A DNA stretch of 64,000 nt, from contig JAJTUP010000006.1 in the NCBI GenBank assembly GCA_021399435.1, forward strand, positions 124,001 to 188,000, given 5' to 3'. Under the pieces are notes generated by a model that saw nothing but the letters and a program-made list of their open reading frames with translations, searched no databases and was not told where the DNA came from. Positions 33,997 through 46,789 of this stretch are shown in pieces. Source of the stretch: Diaporthe sp. PMI_573. Taxonomy: Eukaryota; Ascomycota; Sordariomycetes; Diaporthales; Diaporthaceae. The position numbers and the translations under genes were made by a program. Each line of letters opens with the position of its first letter. The stretch's first letter is position 1.

Positions 33997-36900
33997 TTAG
34001 AAGCAATTCAGGCTGCCCTTCTTCTTCTTCTTGTTGATGGCGTTCATCCTCTCCTCGAGGTGCGCGCGCGCCCTCTCCGCAGCCTCGCGCTTCTTGCGCT
34101 CCTCCTCGACCTGCTGGAGGCTCCAGCGCGGGTCCTGCGGCGGCTTCTCCCTCATGGCCTTCATCTCCGCCTCGAGCTCCGTGCATCGTCGCCGCCACGC
34201 GTCGCAGTCCGCCTTGACCTTGTTGGACTGGCGCTCCAGGTCGGTGAGCGCCTCTTCCAGGGTCGACGTGAGCTGCTTCTCCGCTGAGAGGTGCTTCTCG
34301 ATCGTGCGGATGCGAGCCTCCTGATCCTCATGGATATGGTGCTGCATCGCCATGTCCTTGGACGGCGGGCGCATACCAGGGATAGGCGATGTTGTGCCTG
34401 AAGATGAGACACCACCGGGCAATGGGGGCAGAGGAACTGAAGGAGGTGGCGAAGGTAATGAGGTGACAGATGCGGACTTGCGCACTGTGCCGTTGAGAGA
34501 ATCAGAGCGTCCCATGGTGTCGCCGTTGACACTGTTGTTCATCTTGTTCTGGATCCGGTCAGTTTGCGCACCACAAAACGGGTTGGTCGGTCGGGACATA
34601 CCTGGAGAGATACATTTTGCTCTCTCAGCGAGTTCAGCTCGTTCTGCAGGGCGTTCTTGGCATTAAGGGCCTCCTCAAGTCGAGTGTTGCTCTCGTGAAG
34701 AGTCGACAGGCGGTTGTTTGTCTGGTCGAAGTTGCTCTGGAGTTGTTCCTCGAGCTCATCTACCAGGCGTGAGTTCTTCTTGTTCCTGCTCTGCAGATCC
34801 ACCATCTTCCTCTTGATCACGGCGGCTTGCTCAGTCACACTTGGGTACGGGCTCCTCAGCTCGGCGCCTTGCTCCAACATGATATCAGACAATGTCGATT
34901 TGACGGACTCCAGATCCTGCGTGAGAGCATCGTTGACATTGGAGATCTCGTGCACTGCCTTTTCGAGCTCGTTGGCCTTCTTCTGCTCGTCGCTGAAGGC
35001 CTTCTGGTCGGCGATGAGGTCCTCGATGCGGTCCGAGATGAGTTCGACACTGACGTCCAACCCAAGAGCAAAGGCAACCTGAGTGGCTACCTTCATCAGG
35101 TCCTCGCGTGCTTCGGTCAGCTGGCTCTCAAGCTTCTTGGTGTGCTTGGCGTGCTCCGACTTAAGGGCGTCTACCCTCGCGTCCCCATCCTGCTTCGACG
35201 AAGCACGGAGGTCCTCGATCTCCTTGGCGTGAGTTGTCCTGAGCAGCTCCATGCTCCGCTGGTGGGTCTTGACGACCTGCTCGTGGGAAGATATCTGGTT
35301 CTCGAGTGTCGACACGAGCTGCGAGTGGGTCTCAGCATCGTGCTTATGGGCTTCGGCCTCTGACCTCTGCTGGTCAGCCTCTTGCTGCACCTTCTCCAGC
35401 TCGTCTCTGTGGCTTTCGAGCAATTGCCTGTGCTCCTCGATCTCGGACATGGCCAATTCACGGGCCTTGTGGGCCTCCTCGAGCTCCTTCTTGACGGCGC
35501 TGTGCGTCTGTTCCAGCTCAGACACCCTGGCAGCATTGGTGCTGACGATGGCCTTGTGCTCGTCAATCTCACTACGTAGCGTCGAGATGAGTTCCTCGGT
35601 CTTTGCTTCAGCTTGCTGTACCTCGCTCTGGTCCTCAGGCGAACGAGGAGAGTCCTTGAGCTGGGCGCTGACACTGGCAAGCTGAGCCTCGAGTTCTTCG
35701 ATGGTTGTGCGCATCTGTTGCTCGGTGCTCTGCATGGTGTCCAAAGCTGACTTGTGCTTGTTTTCCCAGTCCGCGAGGTCGGCCTCGAGCTGCGCAACCC
35801 TCTGCTCGTGCACAGCTCCCTGGCCTGCAACTTGCGCATCGGCTTCAGCTTTCTTCTCCTCGGTCTTGGAAGCCTCCATTGAAGCACGTAGACTATCGAC
35901 CTCGCGCTGGAGTTCTTTCTCGCGTTTAGCATGGCCTTCCTGCATCTCATGAAGCTGTCGTTCATTCTTCTCCAGCTGATCCCTCAGCGTCGAGATGAGC
36001 GAGACGTCCCTGGCAGAGGCCTTCAAGCTTGAGCGCTCGCGGGTCAGACCCGAGATGAGTTGCATCTTGGTTTCCATCTCCTTCCTCGCGTTCGCGACGT
36101 CAGCCTCGAGCTCCTGAATCCTCTCCGATCTGGCGTGAAGCTCGTGCATAGCGGCGTTCAGGTTGAGCTCGAAGTTCTGCATTGTTTCAGGATTGTCCTC
36201 AAAGTTGTCCGCGGCGATGTTACGAAGCGATGCGAATGACCTGTGGGCTCTGTCGATGATCATCACATTCTGACTGGATTTGCGGCGAATGACGGGTGTG
36301 CCCTTGATCGGGGAGGGCGGCTCGAGGTTATGACGGGCCTTGGCGACCTCGGTTTTGAGGTCTTCGACCGCCTCCAGAGTCTCGTGATGCTTCTTCTCGA
36401 GCTCGGTGTACTTCTCGGCCAACTGCTTTTCGGCTGCCTCTTTTTCAGCTGCCAGGGCTGCGAGCCGCTCAATTTCAAGCGTCAATGCTGAGTTGTCGGT
36501 TTCATCATTAGCCGGGCCATGCGCCACCACTGTTGGCAGTTGTTCCCGAGAGGTCTCTGGGGCTCGATCCTCAGATTTAGGCTTCGCCGTCTCCGTGTCA
36601 GAAACCTCCGCACCAGCTGGGAACTCCATGGCTGATGATAATTCCGAGGATAGCGAACGCGAGGATAATGGCGGTCTGCCATCTTTCGTGTGGCCCGACC
36701 TCGGCTCCGACAAAAAAGAGGATGGCCTCGTCTGGTTCTCGGACGGCGAAGTGACGGATAGCATAGAGTCGCGCGGCCGGTGCGGGTGACGGGCCTCGTC
36801 GATTGTATCTTGCAGCTCTGCCAGGGTCCTGAGAGACTCTTCGTACTTGGCATGCAGAAGGTCATACTGGTTCAGGGTGGTTTCGTGTTCGACCCTGAGG

Positions 36901-39565
36901 CCCATCAACTCGTGCGTGACGTTCTCTAGCTTGTCCTGCACGAACTTGGACTGGGCAGGGCTTGTGGGGTAGTCAAACTGTGAGTCGGACTGAGGAGTAG
37001 ACTTGGCACGGGTACTCTGGTCTGCGTCGTGCTCTTCCTCAGCGATGGCCGAGATGGGGCCTTCCTCAGGTATGTCTTCCTCCCTGTCCTCGGGAATCGG
37101 ATCCTCCATTCGGCTTTGACGGCCACTGACGCTTTGGCTACGGGAGTGATCAGCAAGGCTGCGGTTCACGCTCCGGCGGTGATTTGACCCGTTGCTCAGT
37201 TCAGCCTCTGGCTCCGGAACACCTGAATCCTTTTGCATGTGGTCCAGCTCGTGCAACAAGGAGTCGAGCTTGCCAAGGCTTCGCTGGCGCTCGACCACTT
37301 GCTCCAGGCGGTCGATCTCGCGCTGCATCAGCTCGGCATCCTGGTCAGCCTCGGCTAGCCTCTCCTCGAGGGTGGAAATGTAATCTTCGCAGCTGGCCTC
37401 ATTCTCCCTCACGCGAGCAATCTCCTTACGAAGTTCGGTGATGATGGTTGCGTTCTTTTCCTCTCCCGATGTGTGCCCGTCGAGTTTGGCTTCCAGGTCG
37501 TGGAGGTAGTTTTCGGTATTGGCTTCCCTGTCCATGAGCTTCTGAAGCCGGGTCTGGAGCTGCGTGTTGATTGTTTCGACATATGCCAGCTTGCTCTCCT
37601 TCTCCAAGAGTGCGGTCTCCGTGTTATGGAGCGTTCCTCGTGTGCCAGAGAGAGATGACTCCAGTGCTTGGATGGTCTTCTCATATTCGAGGACGACCTG
37701 CTCGACGGCCTGGGCGAAGTTGTTGGATCGGTTCAGCCTCTCGGTAGCGTTCTCGCCCAAGCTCTCCTCGTGTTGCGCGTTCTCTGCCTCCTCCAAGTCC
37801 CGTGCTTTGGCCATTTCGGCGATGAGTTTGGCATGTCTTTGGCTCAGGGAGGAATAATTCTCTTGGGCGTCCAGGAGCTGGTTTTGCATTTCCGTCTCTC
37901 GCTCGTTTGATCGCTCTGACCTGTCGCCCGAGGGCAACGCACGCCTGTCACCTCCTGTCCGCTCGGAGCTTCTGACTTGCTCGCGCAGAAAGGCTACTTC
38001 TGCCTTCAGGCGGTCAATCAGAGCCTGCTTGTCGCGCTCCTCCACCTGTTGGATCCTGGGCTTGCTCTGAATGGCCCGAGCACGCTGCGCGTACTGCACG
38101 GTATTCAGAGTCTCGCTCAGATGGAACTCTGCTGGCGTCACACAGGCGATCATGTACGTGATCGCGTTGCCGCCGAGAGAGTCCTGCAGAAGTCTCGTCA
38201 ATTTTGAGTCTCGGTAAGAGACATGTGCACCCGCGCTCCGGGAAGACAACTGGGAGATAACCTTGCCCAGTGCAGCCAGACCAGCGTTGATGGATATTCC
38301 CTCCTTGGCTCGTGCGCCCTCAGCGTGGGTGTTCTTAAGGCGTTCACTACCAGCCAGGTCGACGAAGTGCATCTTGCTGTCTGTCGTGGTCCAGGCCTCG
38401 CCGCCGGACATGGCCTCCACCGGCATGGAATGTCGCTTGTCGTGGCTACCAGGGAAGCCAGGCTTTTTCTGCACGAGGTTCAAAGAGAAAACTGCATGTG
38501 ATCGGGACGACCTTGCGTTTATGGCGGTTGCATCAGTTTGTCGCACAGTAGACCCGAAATTCAAGGCATTCAGCAAGTCTTCGGCAGAGTTGACCTCGAT
38601 TTGCCGCAAACCTGTCAGAATTATATTGCCTTTGGTGTCTTCCCTAATCGTGACGGGACTGCGCTCGTGCGCGGGTATGTGCTCGGGCAGCAAAAGATCC
38701 CGAAGTTGCTCGTTATAAATCTCGACGTAGGTCGCCTTCAGGGTCCAATTCTTGTCTGCGTTGCGCGCGGGCATCTGGGCAGAATATCTCGCCGGAGCGC
38801 GCAGTTGCGACATAGAACCGCGGTTCGGGTTTCCTTTGGGACCATCGAGCTTCTCGAAGAGCGCGATTGCGGCACGGGGGATGACACCTAGGAGGCCCCG
38901 AGTCAGAACGCGGAAATGAAGGGCTATAAACGACAAAAGTCTCCCTGGCCCTCGTATAGGCCCGGAGGCGCAGACAGCTTAGCTTACCCATGACGTCCAG
39001 GTCATCTTGCTCGTTGGGACCAGAAGTGCCCATAGTGTAGGACTTTCCGGCGCCTGACTGGCCATACGCCAGCAAAGACACATTATAACCGGTCGTGAAG
39101 GCGTTGACGCAGTCCTCGAGGTAGTCCCAGACGCCTGCTTGGTCGTACTCGGGGGAGAAGACTCGGTCGAAGACAAAGACCTTGCGACCTTGGGGCGCAT
39201 CAATGGCCAGGGTCGTGTTTGACATGACCTGGACCATAGATCTTTGGAAGCGCTGGGGAATGAGGTCGAACCCCGGATCGGTAGGTTGTAATGGCGGCCG
39301 GATGCGCACGGCTGTGGTTTGAACGCGTGTTAGCCAGTGTGCTTTCATCTCACGACACATTTGGGGTGGCGCGAATGGCGCGGACAAGGTGGTCCAGATA
39401 CTCACCAACTTTGACTGATGTCCGGCCATCCTCATCTGAAGCCCTGCTGCCGCCTCCAGCCTTGCTCGAAGTGCTCATGCGGCTACTGCTCCTCTGAGTC
39501 GGTCGGATCATGGCGCTCTGTGGTCGCTGGGGCGGGTTCCCAGGAGAGTTTGGAGGAGAAGTCAT
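33997..39565 (-). CDS. kinesin with N-terminal motor, kinesin-4-like
   Basis: A kinesin of about 1773 residues, driving movement on microtubules with ATP. Four exons fit: 39565-39406, 39311-38988, 38887-34602 and 34548-33997; introns are 94, 100 and 53 bp. The ATG at 39565 opens a Ser/Pro-rich 45-residue extension. The motor runs from about residue 50 to 430: VRIRPPLQP, the P-loop GQSGAGKS at about 137-144, switch I NARSSRSH, switch II DLAGSE near 338, then YRDSKLTRLLQDSLGGN. From 440 onward nearly all is coiled coil, with acidic Ser-rich breaks and a Pro/Ser-rich stretch near 1600-1660. The C-terminus is lysine-rich and ends GSLNCF. Long N-motor kinesins with this AYGQSGAGKS form are usually placed near the KIF4/KIF21 (kinesin-4) group in fungi; I am unsure between this and other N-motor classes. 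Its start faces the 7-kb gene-free stretch. Confidence 0.88.
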
Positions 39566-40584
39566 GGTGGGCGGCTAGGAGGCAGGGGCGAGACGGCGTG
39601 GTTGTGTGTAGTGTTTATGCGCTCTCTTGGTCGGTCGGGCCAACCGCGCCCTCCAACACCTTAACGGGCGATGAGTGGCTATAGCCGATGGCGCGCAGAG
39701 TCGAGCTGGCGGCAGGACTGGACGGGATGGGATCAAGGAGACTCCCCGCAAGCGTGGTGCGTGGCGGTCACCCACTCCACACTACAGGCGGCATAAATGT
39801 GTAGAGGATCGGGGCCCAGCATGCAGAGAGGTTTTTGATGGGCCTGTTGGATTATGTGTAGTCGTCAGGTATCATGAAAAATTGCGGCGGGAATGTTTGA
39901 TTAGACTGTGGCCGACTCGGGCGGACGAGTGCCAGAATGGACGTCGGCGAGCAACAGCACAGATTAGAGCCTGCTGATTGGGATTAGGGGGGTCCACGGT
40001 GTTTATTTGATTGCGACTGGGGTGGGATGGGTTGCGGCGGCGGCGGATGTTTTGTCGCTTGGTTGCTTGCTGCTGCGCAGTGTAGGGGTCTGGGTCTGGG
40101 TCTGGGTCCCGGGTCTGGGATCCTGAGGCGCTGGGCAAATCAAAAGCGACCGAGGCGTGCTCGGGTCGCGTCTTCGTTGCTCTCTGCTCGATCAAGGCAG
40201 CTGTGGCAGCTGAGCAGGGTTCAGCGGTTGAGGAACTCCAGTCAGGGTTCTGGTTCTCTCAGGTGCAGATTATAAATCTCTAAACGGCTTCTCTCTTCCC
40301 GTATGGCTCCTGGGTTACAGATGCTTGGAGGAGGTGGAGGGTTGATGTCTGCTGGCCAGCTCAGTGCACGCTGCACACATGCCCAGGTCCACTCAACGGG
40401 GAGGGGGAGACAGAGGGCCTTGTTGAAGAAAGGAAAGGCGGGAAAAGGAAACTCGAAGGTCGAGAACGAAGAAGCAACGGGAACGGCACGGTAGGGTAGG
40501 TACACGCGGTACCGAGCAGTAGCAGGCAGGTAGGCGGGTAGGGGACAGAAGGATCACAGTTGCAATGAAGGTGCGCACGCGGAC

Positions 40585-40613
40585 GGGGACGGGGATGGGG
40601 ATGGGGAACGGGG
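40585..40613 (+). repeat. G-quadruplex-forming motif
   Basis: Five runs of four G are separated by loops of 2, 2, 2 and 3 bases (runs at 40585-40588, 40591-40594, 40597-40600, 40603-40606 and 40610-40613). This meets the strict G4 pattern with four guanine tetrads. It lies about 1 kb upstream of the kinesin start. Confidence 0.75.
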
Positions 40614-43600
40614 CGATCCAGGTGTGGGCGGGAACCCATTTGCGCCCGCAAACAGCAAATTGGTTGATTGATTTGATTTACAACGGCCCAGAATGTACTT
40701 GCGGACAGGCAGGGCAGTGCTGTCTCGGGGACGGACAGAAGACGGACAGAAGACTGACAGCAAACAGATCCGGGTGCCGACTTACGACGACCTGATGTGC
40801 TGATGCACTGGTCGGGTCGAAGATCAATGCCACAATATCTCCCTGTCCTGCCTGTCCCCGAAACCAAATCTCTTGTGCTCGGCTGGCAGCCGTTGATCTG
40901 GAGACTAGGTGCGTGCCTGTCACGAGTAGTCTACCGTAGTTGGTATGTGATAATCCGCTCTCTTGCATTTCACATCCATTCGTCACTTCGTCAGTTTGTC
41001 CACTCACAAAAACCAGCCCGTCTGCCCGTCTGGCCCCGTACAGCCAACACTGTCATCCTGCAAGCTGCACAAGAGGCAGAAGTTCTCCTGGCTTCGGTCT
41101 GGGAATTGCAAGGGGATGAGCACGGTCCTGTTGTGGCGTGTGGTGTGGATGGCGACCGACTGGGGAAACAGGGAATCTCCGTCAGTGGCACTGCAGGTGG
41201 TTAGTATTGTAGTTAGTGGTGTGCAGAGAAATAGCAATGAGTTCCTCGGAAGGCTCATGGCATTCCACAATGTCCATTGGCCCCCTCCCTGCATCTACAC
41301 CGCATGTGCTTGGGTAGACTATCTTGGAACATGGCTGCTAGCGCGAGAAGCCTGTAACGGAGGCACAACACCACCTTTACACAGTACAGACGCACATTTG
41401 CCTGTCTGCCTGTCTGGCCCGTGTATGGTAGTGGACTATTCTGAGCCTTGGCCTGCAGGTTTCAACACTCGGCGTGCTAGTGCCTGCTGGGGTGCTGGGC
41501 CTGCAGTCCTGCTGGCCGTGTTGATAGGCGAGCTCTCCCTCCCGTCCAACCCTGACCTGCCTGACAGTCAGCCCGTCCATCCCGTCAGCCGTCCAGACTT
41601 CGCAATGCTCAAATCATGATGACCCTCGCCGCCGTCGCCGCCACCATTATCAGTCGTCCCCTCACCCCTCATCCCCCAGCAATGCCCTTGCCCCTTTTCG
41701 CCCACCGTCCATGAGGAGTGCCTTGCAGCATCTCCTTTGCACTGCAGCATCCTCCTACCACCATGCATCCCATGACCATGATCGCCACTGGTCGGGTGGG
41801 TCTTTCTGGCCTGACACTGCTCCGACCTGCCAATTGCGCCCGTGCTGCTTGGCCTGTGCTGTGCTGTGCTGCCATCCAGGCCATCCCGTCCCCGAGGCAG
41901 CCAGCGCGCAAGAGTGACGGTGGGGAGTGAAGTGAACTGAGTGAGAAAGTGATCGACTCGGCTCGATTCAGGGGTGCAGGCGCAGAGCAGCAGTAGCGTG
42001 GCCCCGTCCCTGTTTGCCCTTGCAGCTCACCTCCACCAGGCGGTCCCCCATGAGGGTGGTCTGGTCGGGGGGTCGTCTGCCCAATCACCACCGTCCCTCG
42101 GCACGGCATCCCAGGTTTTTGACCGTTTTGCATCAGCTTCGGCCTAGCGCCGGCGGGGCGGCAACGTGGTGCCCCGGTAACCTTTTTGCTGGACCACCGT
42201 CAGGTCCCAGGCCCCAGGCACCCAGGCCCCAGGTCCGTCTGGGCTCGTCCGTCTTTTCTTGCGAAACTTGGGATCGACGCCGTCGAAAGATTTGGACGGG
42301 CCACACTATCTACCTGTCTATCACTTATCAGCTCAGAAGTCAGAACCCATCCAGAACGTCACCATATTGACTACTACTACGTACAGCACTCTATTATACG
42401 TGGGCTCACTGTCTCAAGCGACCCGAGTCACGCGTTTTCCGGGGCTGCCAGATCACTGCCAGATCAGATCCATCATCTCCGACCTGCATCCATCCTACCA
42501 AGAACGCGGCGCAGACGAGACTGTCACCAGACCGCATGATGGTACTGCGTCTGCATGTAGCAGATTCTATGTGTGCCCTGTCAATATTCTTCTCGACAGC
42601 CCCGAGGTTCAGCCTTTGCTGTGGTAGGCCAGCATCCTTTGGCTGGCTGCCCGGAAACGTTGGTGCCATCATCTGTGACATTTCCAACCTCAAGATACTT
42701 GTCGGCCTCTCTCAACTGCCGTGGCCGCCTCCACACCTAACCAACCAAGCCCGTAGCAAGCAACCTGCGACCGGCGCCCTCGAGAGATTCGCCAGCCTCT
42801 GCAGGTTCGGACATTTTGATTCATGCGCCAGCCAGGCATCCCCATGCTTCCCCAGCTGCACCTGCCTGCGGTCCCGTGATACGCGTACCCAAGGACGTGG
42901 TCGGGTGGTCCAGGCCGCGGTCTGCACGAGATACAACTCTCTGTCTGCCAAAATCACTCCACGATTTGCTATTATCTGTCTGCAGAGAGCATAACGACCA
43001 TGGCCACCCTCTGCCCTATGCATCGCACCATATCCTGCTCCCAGATCATCTGTTAGGGTTTGCCTCAACCCTGCTGGATCTTGTCGAACCCGCGGTTTTG
43101 GAAATGCAAAACGCCCAGGCGGGCAGAGCAAGGCTTGTTCCGAAGCTCCCACGAGCCTCAAGCGGCCTGGGGGCACAAGGGAGCCGTCCTTCCAGAAAAC
43201 CCCCGTTGAGCATGTTTTGCGACACCCGCCAACTTGGTCCATCAGACAGGCCATCCGGGCACCGTATGCCCCCGCCACCAGCTTACTCGTAACCCATCGC
43301 ACAACAAACTGCAGTTGCAGTTGCCATGGAGCTTCAGTGTTGCTTCGTGCTGGAGCATCGTATCACGGTGGGCTACACTTTCGTCTATTACGTGATACTC
43401 ACAAGGACGAATCCCTGGGGACCCGGTCGCGTGAGGCTTCTATCACCCACGGGGGTTGCGTATTGCGCCATACGCCCCGATTGTCAAGATCTGAGCACGC
43501 TCCCATCACGACAAGGGCTCTCGTAGGACCCTGTCCGCTGGGGCATCGTGCCCAGGATTCCCCAGGTATCGAGCAACTGATGAGTTGTAAGTCGTTCGTC

Positions 43601-45972
43601 CAGAAAACGCTACTAATAAGCGAGCAGCTCAAGTCATGCCTCGGAAAGCAGAGCATCATTCATCTCATGCTGCTACTTCTGCTGAACATTCTTTGGGCAT
43701 GACGGCAAGTACTCAAGCCCGGAGGCTCAGAGCCCGGCTGGGCCCTGGATGAGAGACACGGGGTGGATACCAGCATGGTGCAGGGAATCATTTCGGCCGA
43801 CCATGAAGCTTTCTTCCTAGCCTGGCCCGGACCACGCCGCCAGCGAGCCAACCTCGTGTTCTGCAGCAGGCTGTAGGTTCACGGCTCCCGCCTGACGTGC
43901 GAGGGAAAGTGCTTCGGACCTTGGCCGGCGATCTTCATAGACCAGGTTCACACACGTAGAACCTCCGTCGAAAGCCCAAGTAGCATATTGAGCCCATCCG
44001 GGCACTGCTAACAACCCAAACCAACATATCGGGGCCCGCATCCTGAGCGGAGCCCGCCTGCCTGCATTAAGAAGGCAGTCAGTCCCCAAGACCCACCGTC
44101 TCCCCCGCCTTGATCATTATCACATCACAAATCACATACGGCACAATACCTAATATGTATGCCTGATCAAGCGGCGGTCTAGAGCAAAGAGAGAGGCTCT
44201 GCCAGCCAGCAAAAACAACCCACCTGCCCACCCAACCTGCCAACCCGCAGGCACACCACCTTCCCCAAAAAAGGCTATGCCCCAACTAGGCGTGGCGCGC
44301 CTGCTAGCGAACCACACATCACTTATTCTCCGGCCGTGCACCAGCGCTAATGCCGTGGGCGGTCACATAGCCCTCCCCAAGTCCGCGGCACGTGTGGCAC
44401 TGATCGTCCATCCCATCAGGGACGAACGCCGTCGAAGGCACGGCCTGCACGGGTGGCGCTGTTCTCCAGACTTGGGGGGAGGGCAAAGATGGGAATGGAG
44501 CGGAATCATCGGTGCAGGAATGAAGTGTTTCCCCGCGAGCAGCAGAAGAAGCGTTTGTCTTGTGTCGGTGAGTCGATAAGTAGTAGAGGGGACGGCATAT
44601 ATTTCCTATATTAGACTACCGTGCAGATAGATACTATCGTCAAGGCCGTTCGGCTAGACAGCGTCACATGCCGGAAGCCGTTCCTCTTTTCTCTGCGACT
44701 CTGCGAAGTATATTCGGCACAGATTTCAGCCAAGAACGTGCATGTTATCGGCCGGTATATTGGACCCGTGGGCTGCGTGCTAGGTGCGTGCCCCTTCGCC
44801 CCCATCGTTCGATCCGACTAGACAATGCAGGACTAGATTCTCACTTTCTCCTGAGCAGCAGAGAAGCCAGCCCCCGCGTTAACACTTAATTGTTAGTGTG
44901 CGACGAAGTGAAAAGCCCGGCGTTGCATTTCAGCAAGCCTCGCGCCACAGGCGGCACTTTCTTGCCATGGCCGGCCTGGTGTGCCGATCACTCGGGAAGT
45001 CTCGAATCTTCTCTGGTTCTCGTCCATGGGAGTACTATTTCGGAACAGCCCTAGCTGTTCTAGGCGCTCCTCAATTTCGAACAAGACTCGCGCGAACCGA
45101 CGAGAACGTCCTGTCCGTCCGATGTTTCTTGGCCCCCGCGGTGGCTGGCTGCGGGCTGCGACGGCGGCGACGGGGGCAGCTGTCAGTGGCTGGCTGGTGG
45201 CACATCGTGCACATGCTGCCTGGTAGATCATATGCACATCGGACATCAGACCATCTCCTAGTTGCGGAAATGTGCACCTTATTTGGTTCCTAGGCCCGGC
45301 AGTACGACTTTGCCATGATTATCGAAGATGGTTGTGTCTGGTTTGACCCTAAGGAAGTGAGGCTAGACTGAGAGGTCTGACAGACAATACTAGGCTAAAC
45401 ATCAACTGAATAGTGTCAGTGTAATTTCGGCAGGCGTGCTGCTCAGATCCTTTGAACAAAGAGTGTGGCTGGTTCGAGAATCCTACAGTTGCAGTCGACT
45501 ACAGATAGATCAGCAGCTGAAGTCGACTGCCTCATGTACGCCACCACGTGGGTTGTTGGTCCTGGTGCAAGCAGGGATCACCTTTCAACGCGTCTTACGG
45601 CGCGTGCCCTCCGTCTCCCTCAAGCGGACTAGATATCGAATCCACCAGACTTCCTTTCATTCCAATGCCTTGGACTTTACACAAAAGTTGGGACACCGGT
45701 GGCGATGACCGCTCGAGGCCATAGACCTCTACGCGAGCCCTCCGGCTTTCTCGTGTTCAACCATCTCCAATAGGCCTTGGCGAAGGCCGGTCGAAACCCA
45801 GATAGATTGCTCGATTTCAGAAGGAAGGATTGATGCTCGGAATCGATATCAAGCGCTTGCGGAAAATTTCCCGAGTCGAGCATTGTGAAAGGCTTGTTGG
45901 GGCCGCCTCGGGCCCTGCCGTGACAAGATTGCTTCACAATTAGCACACAAGTGGTGACGACTAGAAAATTTC

Positions 45973-45999
45973 AAAAAAAAAAAAAAAAAAAAAAAAAAA
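45973..45999 (+). repeat. 27-base A homopolymer
   Basis: An uninterrupted run of 27 A begins after a TC and ends in a C. It is too long for a chance run, but is not next to a recognised retrotransposon or gene end. Confidence 0.95.
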
Positions 46000-46789
46000 C
46001 GAGAGAGCCGCGAGAAAAAACCTCAGAGTTGTACTGTCTAGAAACAGAACTCACAACTGTGGGAGCCATTCATACAGATAATATCCTTACTTTTGTTTTT
46101 GTCTCTTTCCTTTTTTGCTTCTTTCTGTCCTCTCACTTCTTGTCTCTCCTTCTTTTTGGCTTCTTGCGAAATTGAAAACTCGCAACGGGACTCCTAGTTG
46201 CTGTGAACTACGTAGAGAACATTTGATTGAATGTTAACCGAAGGGGCATTGTTTCAACTTCAACCAGACTTTGGTCAAGTATTTAGGAGGCTATTTGTCT
46301 ACAAGTGGCATATACGAGCCACTGTGCGCCAGGAATCCCAGCAATCAGCTAGACACTATATCTATGGTCGGGTGGGTTGCGGGATATAGTAACACTCTTG
46401 AAAATCACGCATCATTTCCTGCAACGTAGGGCCAAGACGTTCGGATATTTAATTAGCGGGAGACTACATTGGTCCTCCCTCATTCAAAGATAGAGAAGGA
46501 CTGACCAGAGGTGGGTAGCGAAGACAAAATTAGAGCAGCGCAGAATTGGCCCTTATCGGCTCAGTGATGCCCACAAGGGGGGATAAACATTGAACGCAAC
46601 TCTAGACTACACAATCCCCACCATCCAAAGCCCTCACGTGGTATTTTGGGCTGACATACTTTTGAGTGGTTATATTCTCGGCTAAAAATTCAACAAGGCC
46701 AAGGATCCAAGTACTGCTGATAGCTGAGCACCCCAGTGATGCGGTGGTATGACGTGCCAAAGCCTTGTGCCGCTGGTGAATGTGTCGAA

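Larger units (their letters stand above)
39566..46789. other. 7.2-kb gene-free stretch
   Basis: This contains the kinesin upstream region (to about 41 kb), then long GC-rich sequence with many short overlapping frames on both strands. The largest minus-strand frame, 42712-43302, starts at a GTG and matches nothing. Features I can support are a G-rich motif at 40585-40613, GGGTCT-type repeats at about 40088-40121, a C/A-rich repeat of type CCCAGGC at 42205-42235, and a 27-base A run at 45973-45999. It could hold non-coding transcripts or old decayed sequence. Confidence 0.45.

Noticed and set aside
42712..43302. Longest minus-strand open frame in the gene-free stretch (196 codons)
   Set aside because: It begins with GTG rather than ATG, lies in GC-rich DNA where long frames arise by chance, and has no recognisable motif.
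44898..45293. 131-codon plus-strand frame
   Set aside because: It begins with GTG, composition is mixed, and no homologous motif is seen.
45462..45490. GGTTCGAG-type stretch as a possible tRNA T-arm
   Set aside because: The flanking bases cannot form the paired T-stem or an acceptor stem.
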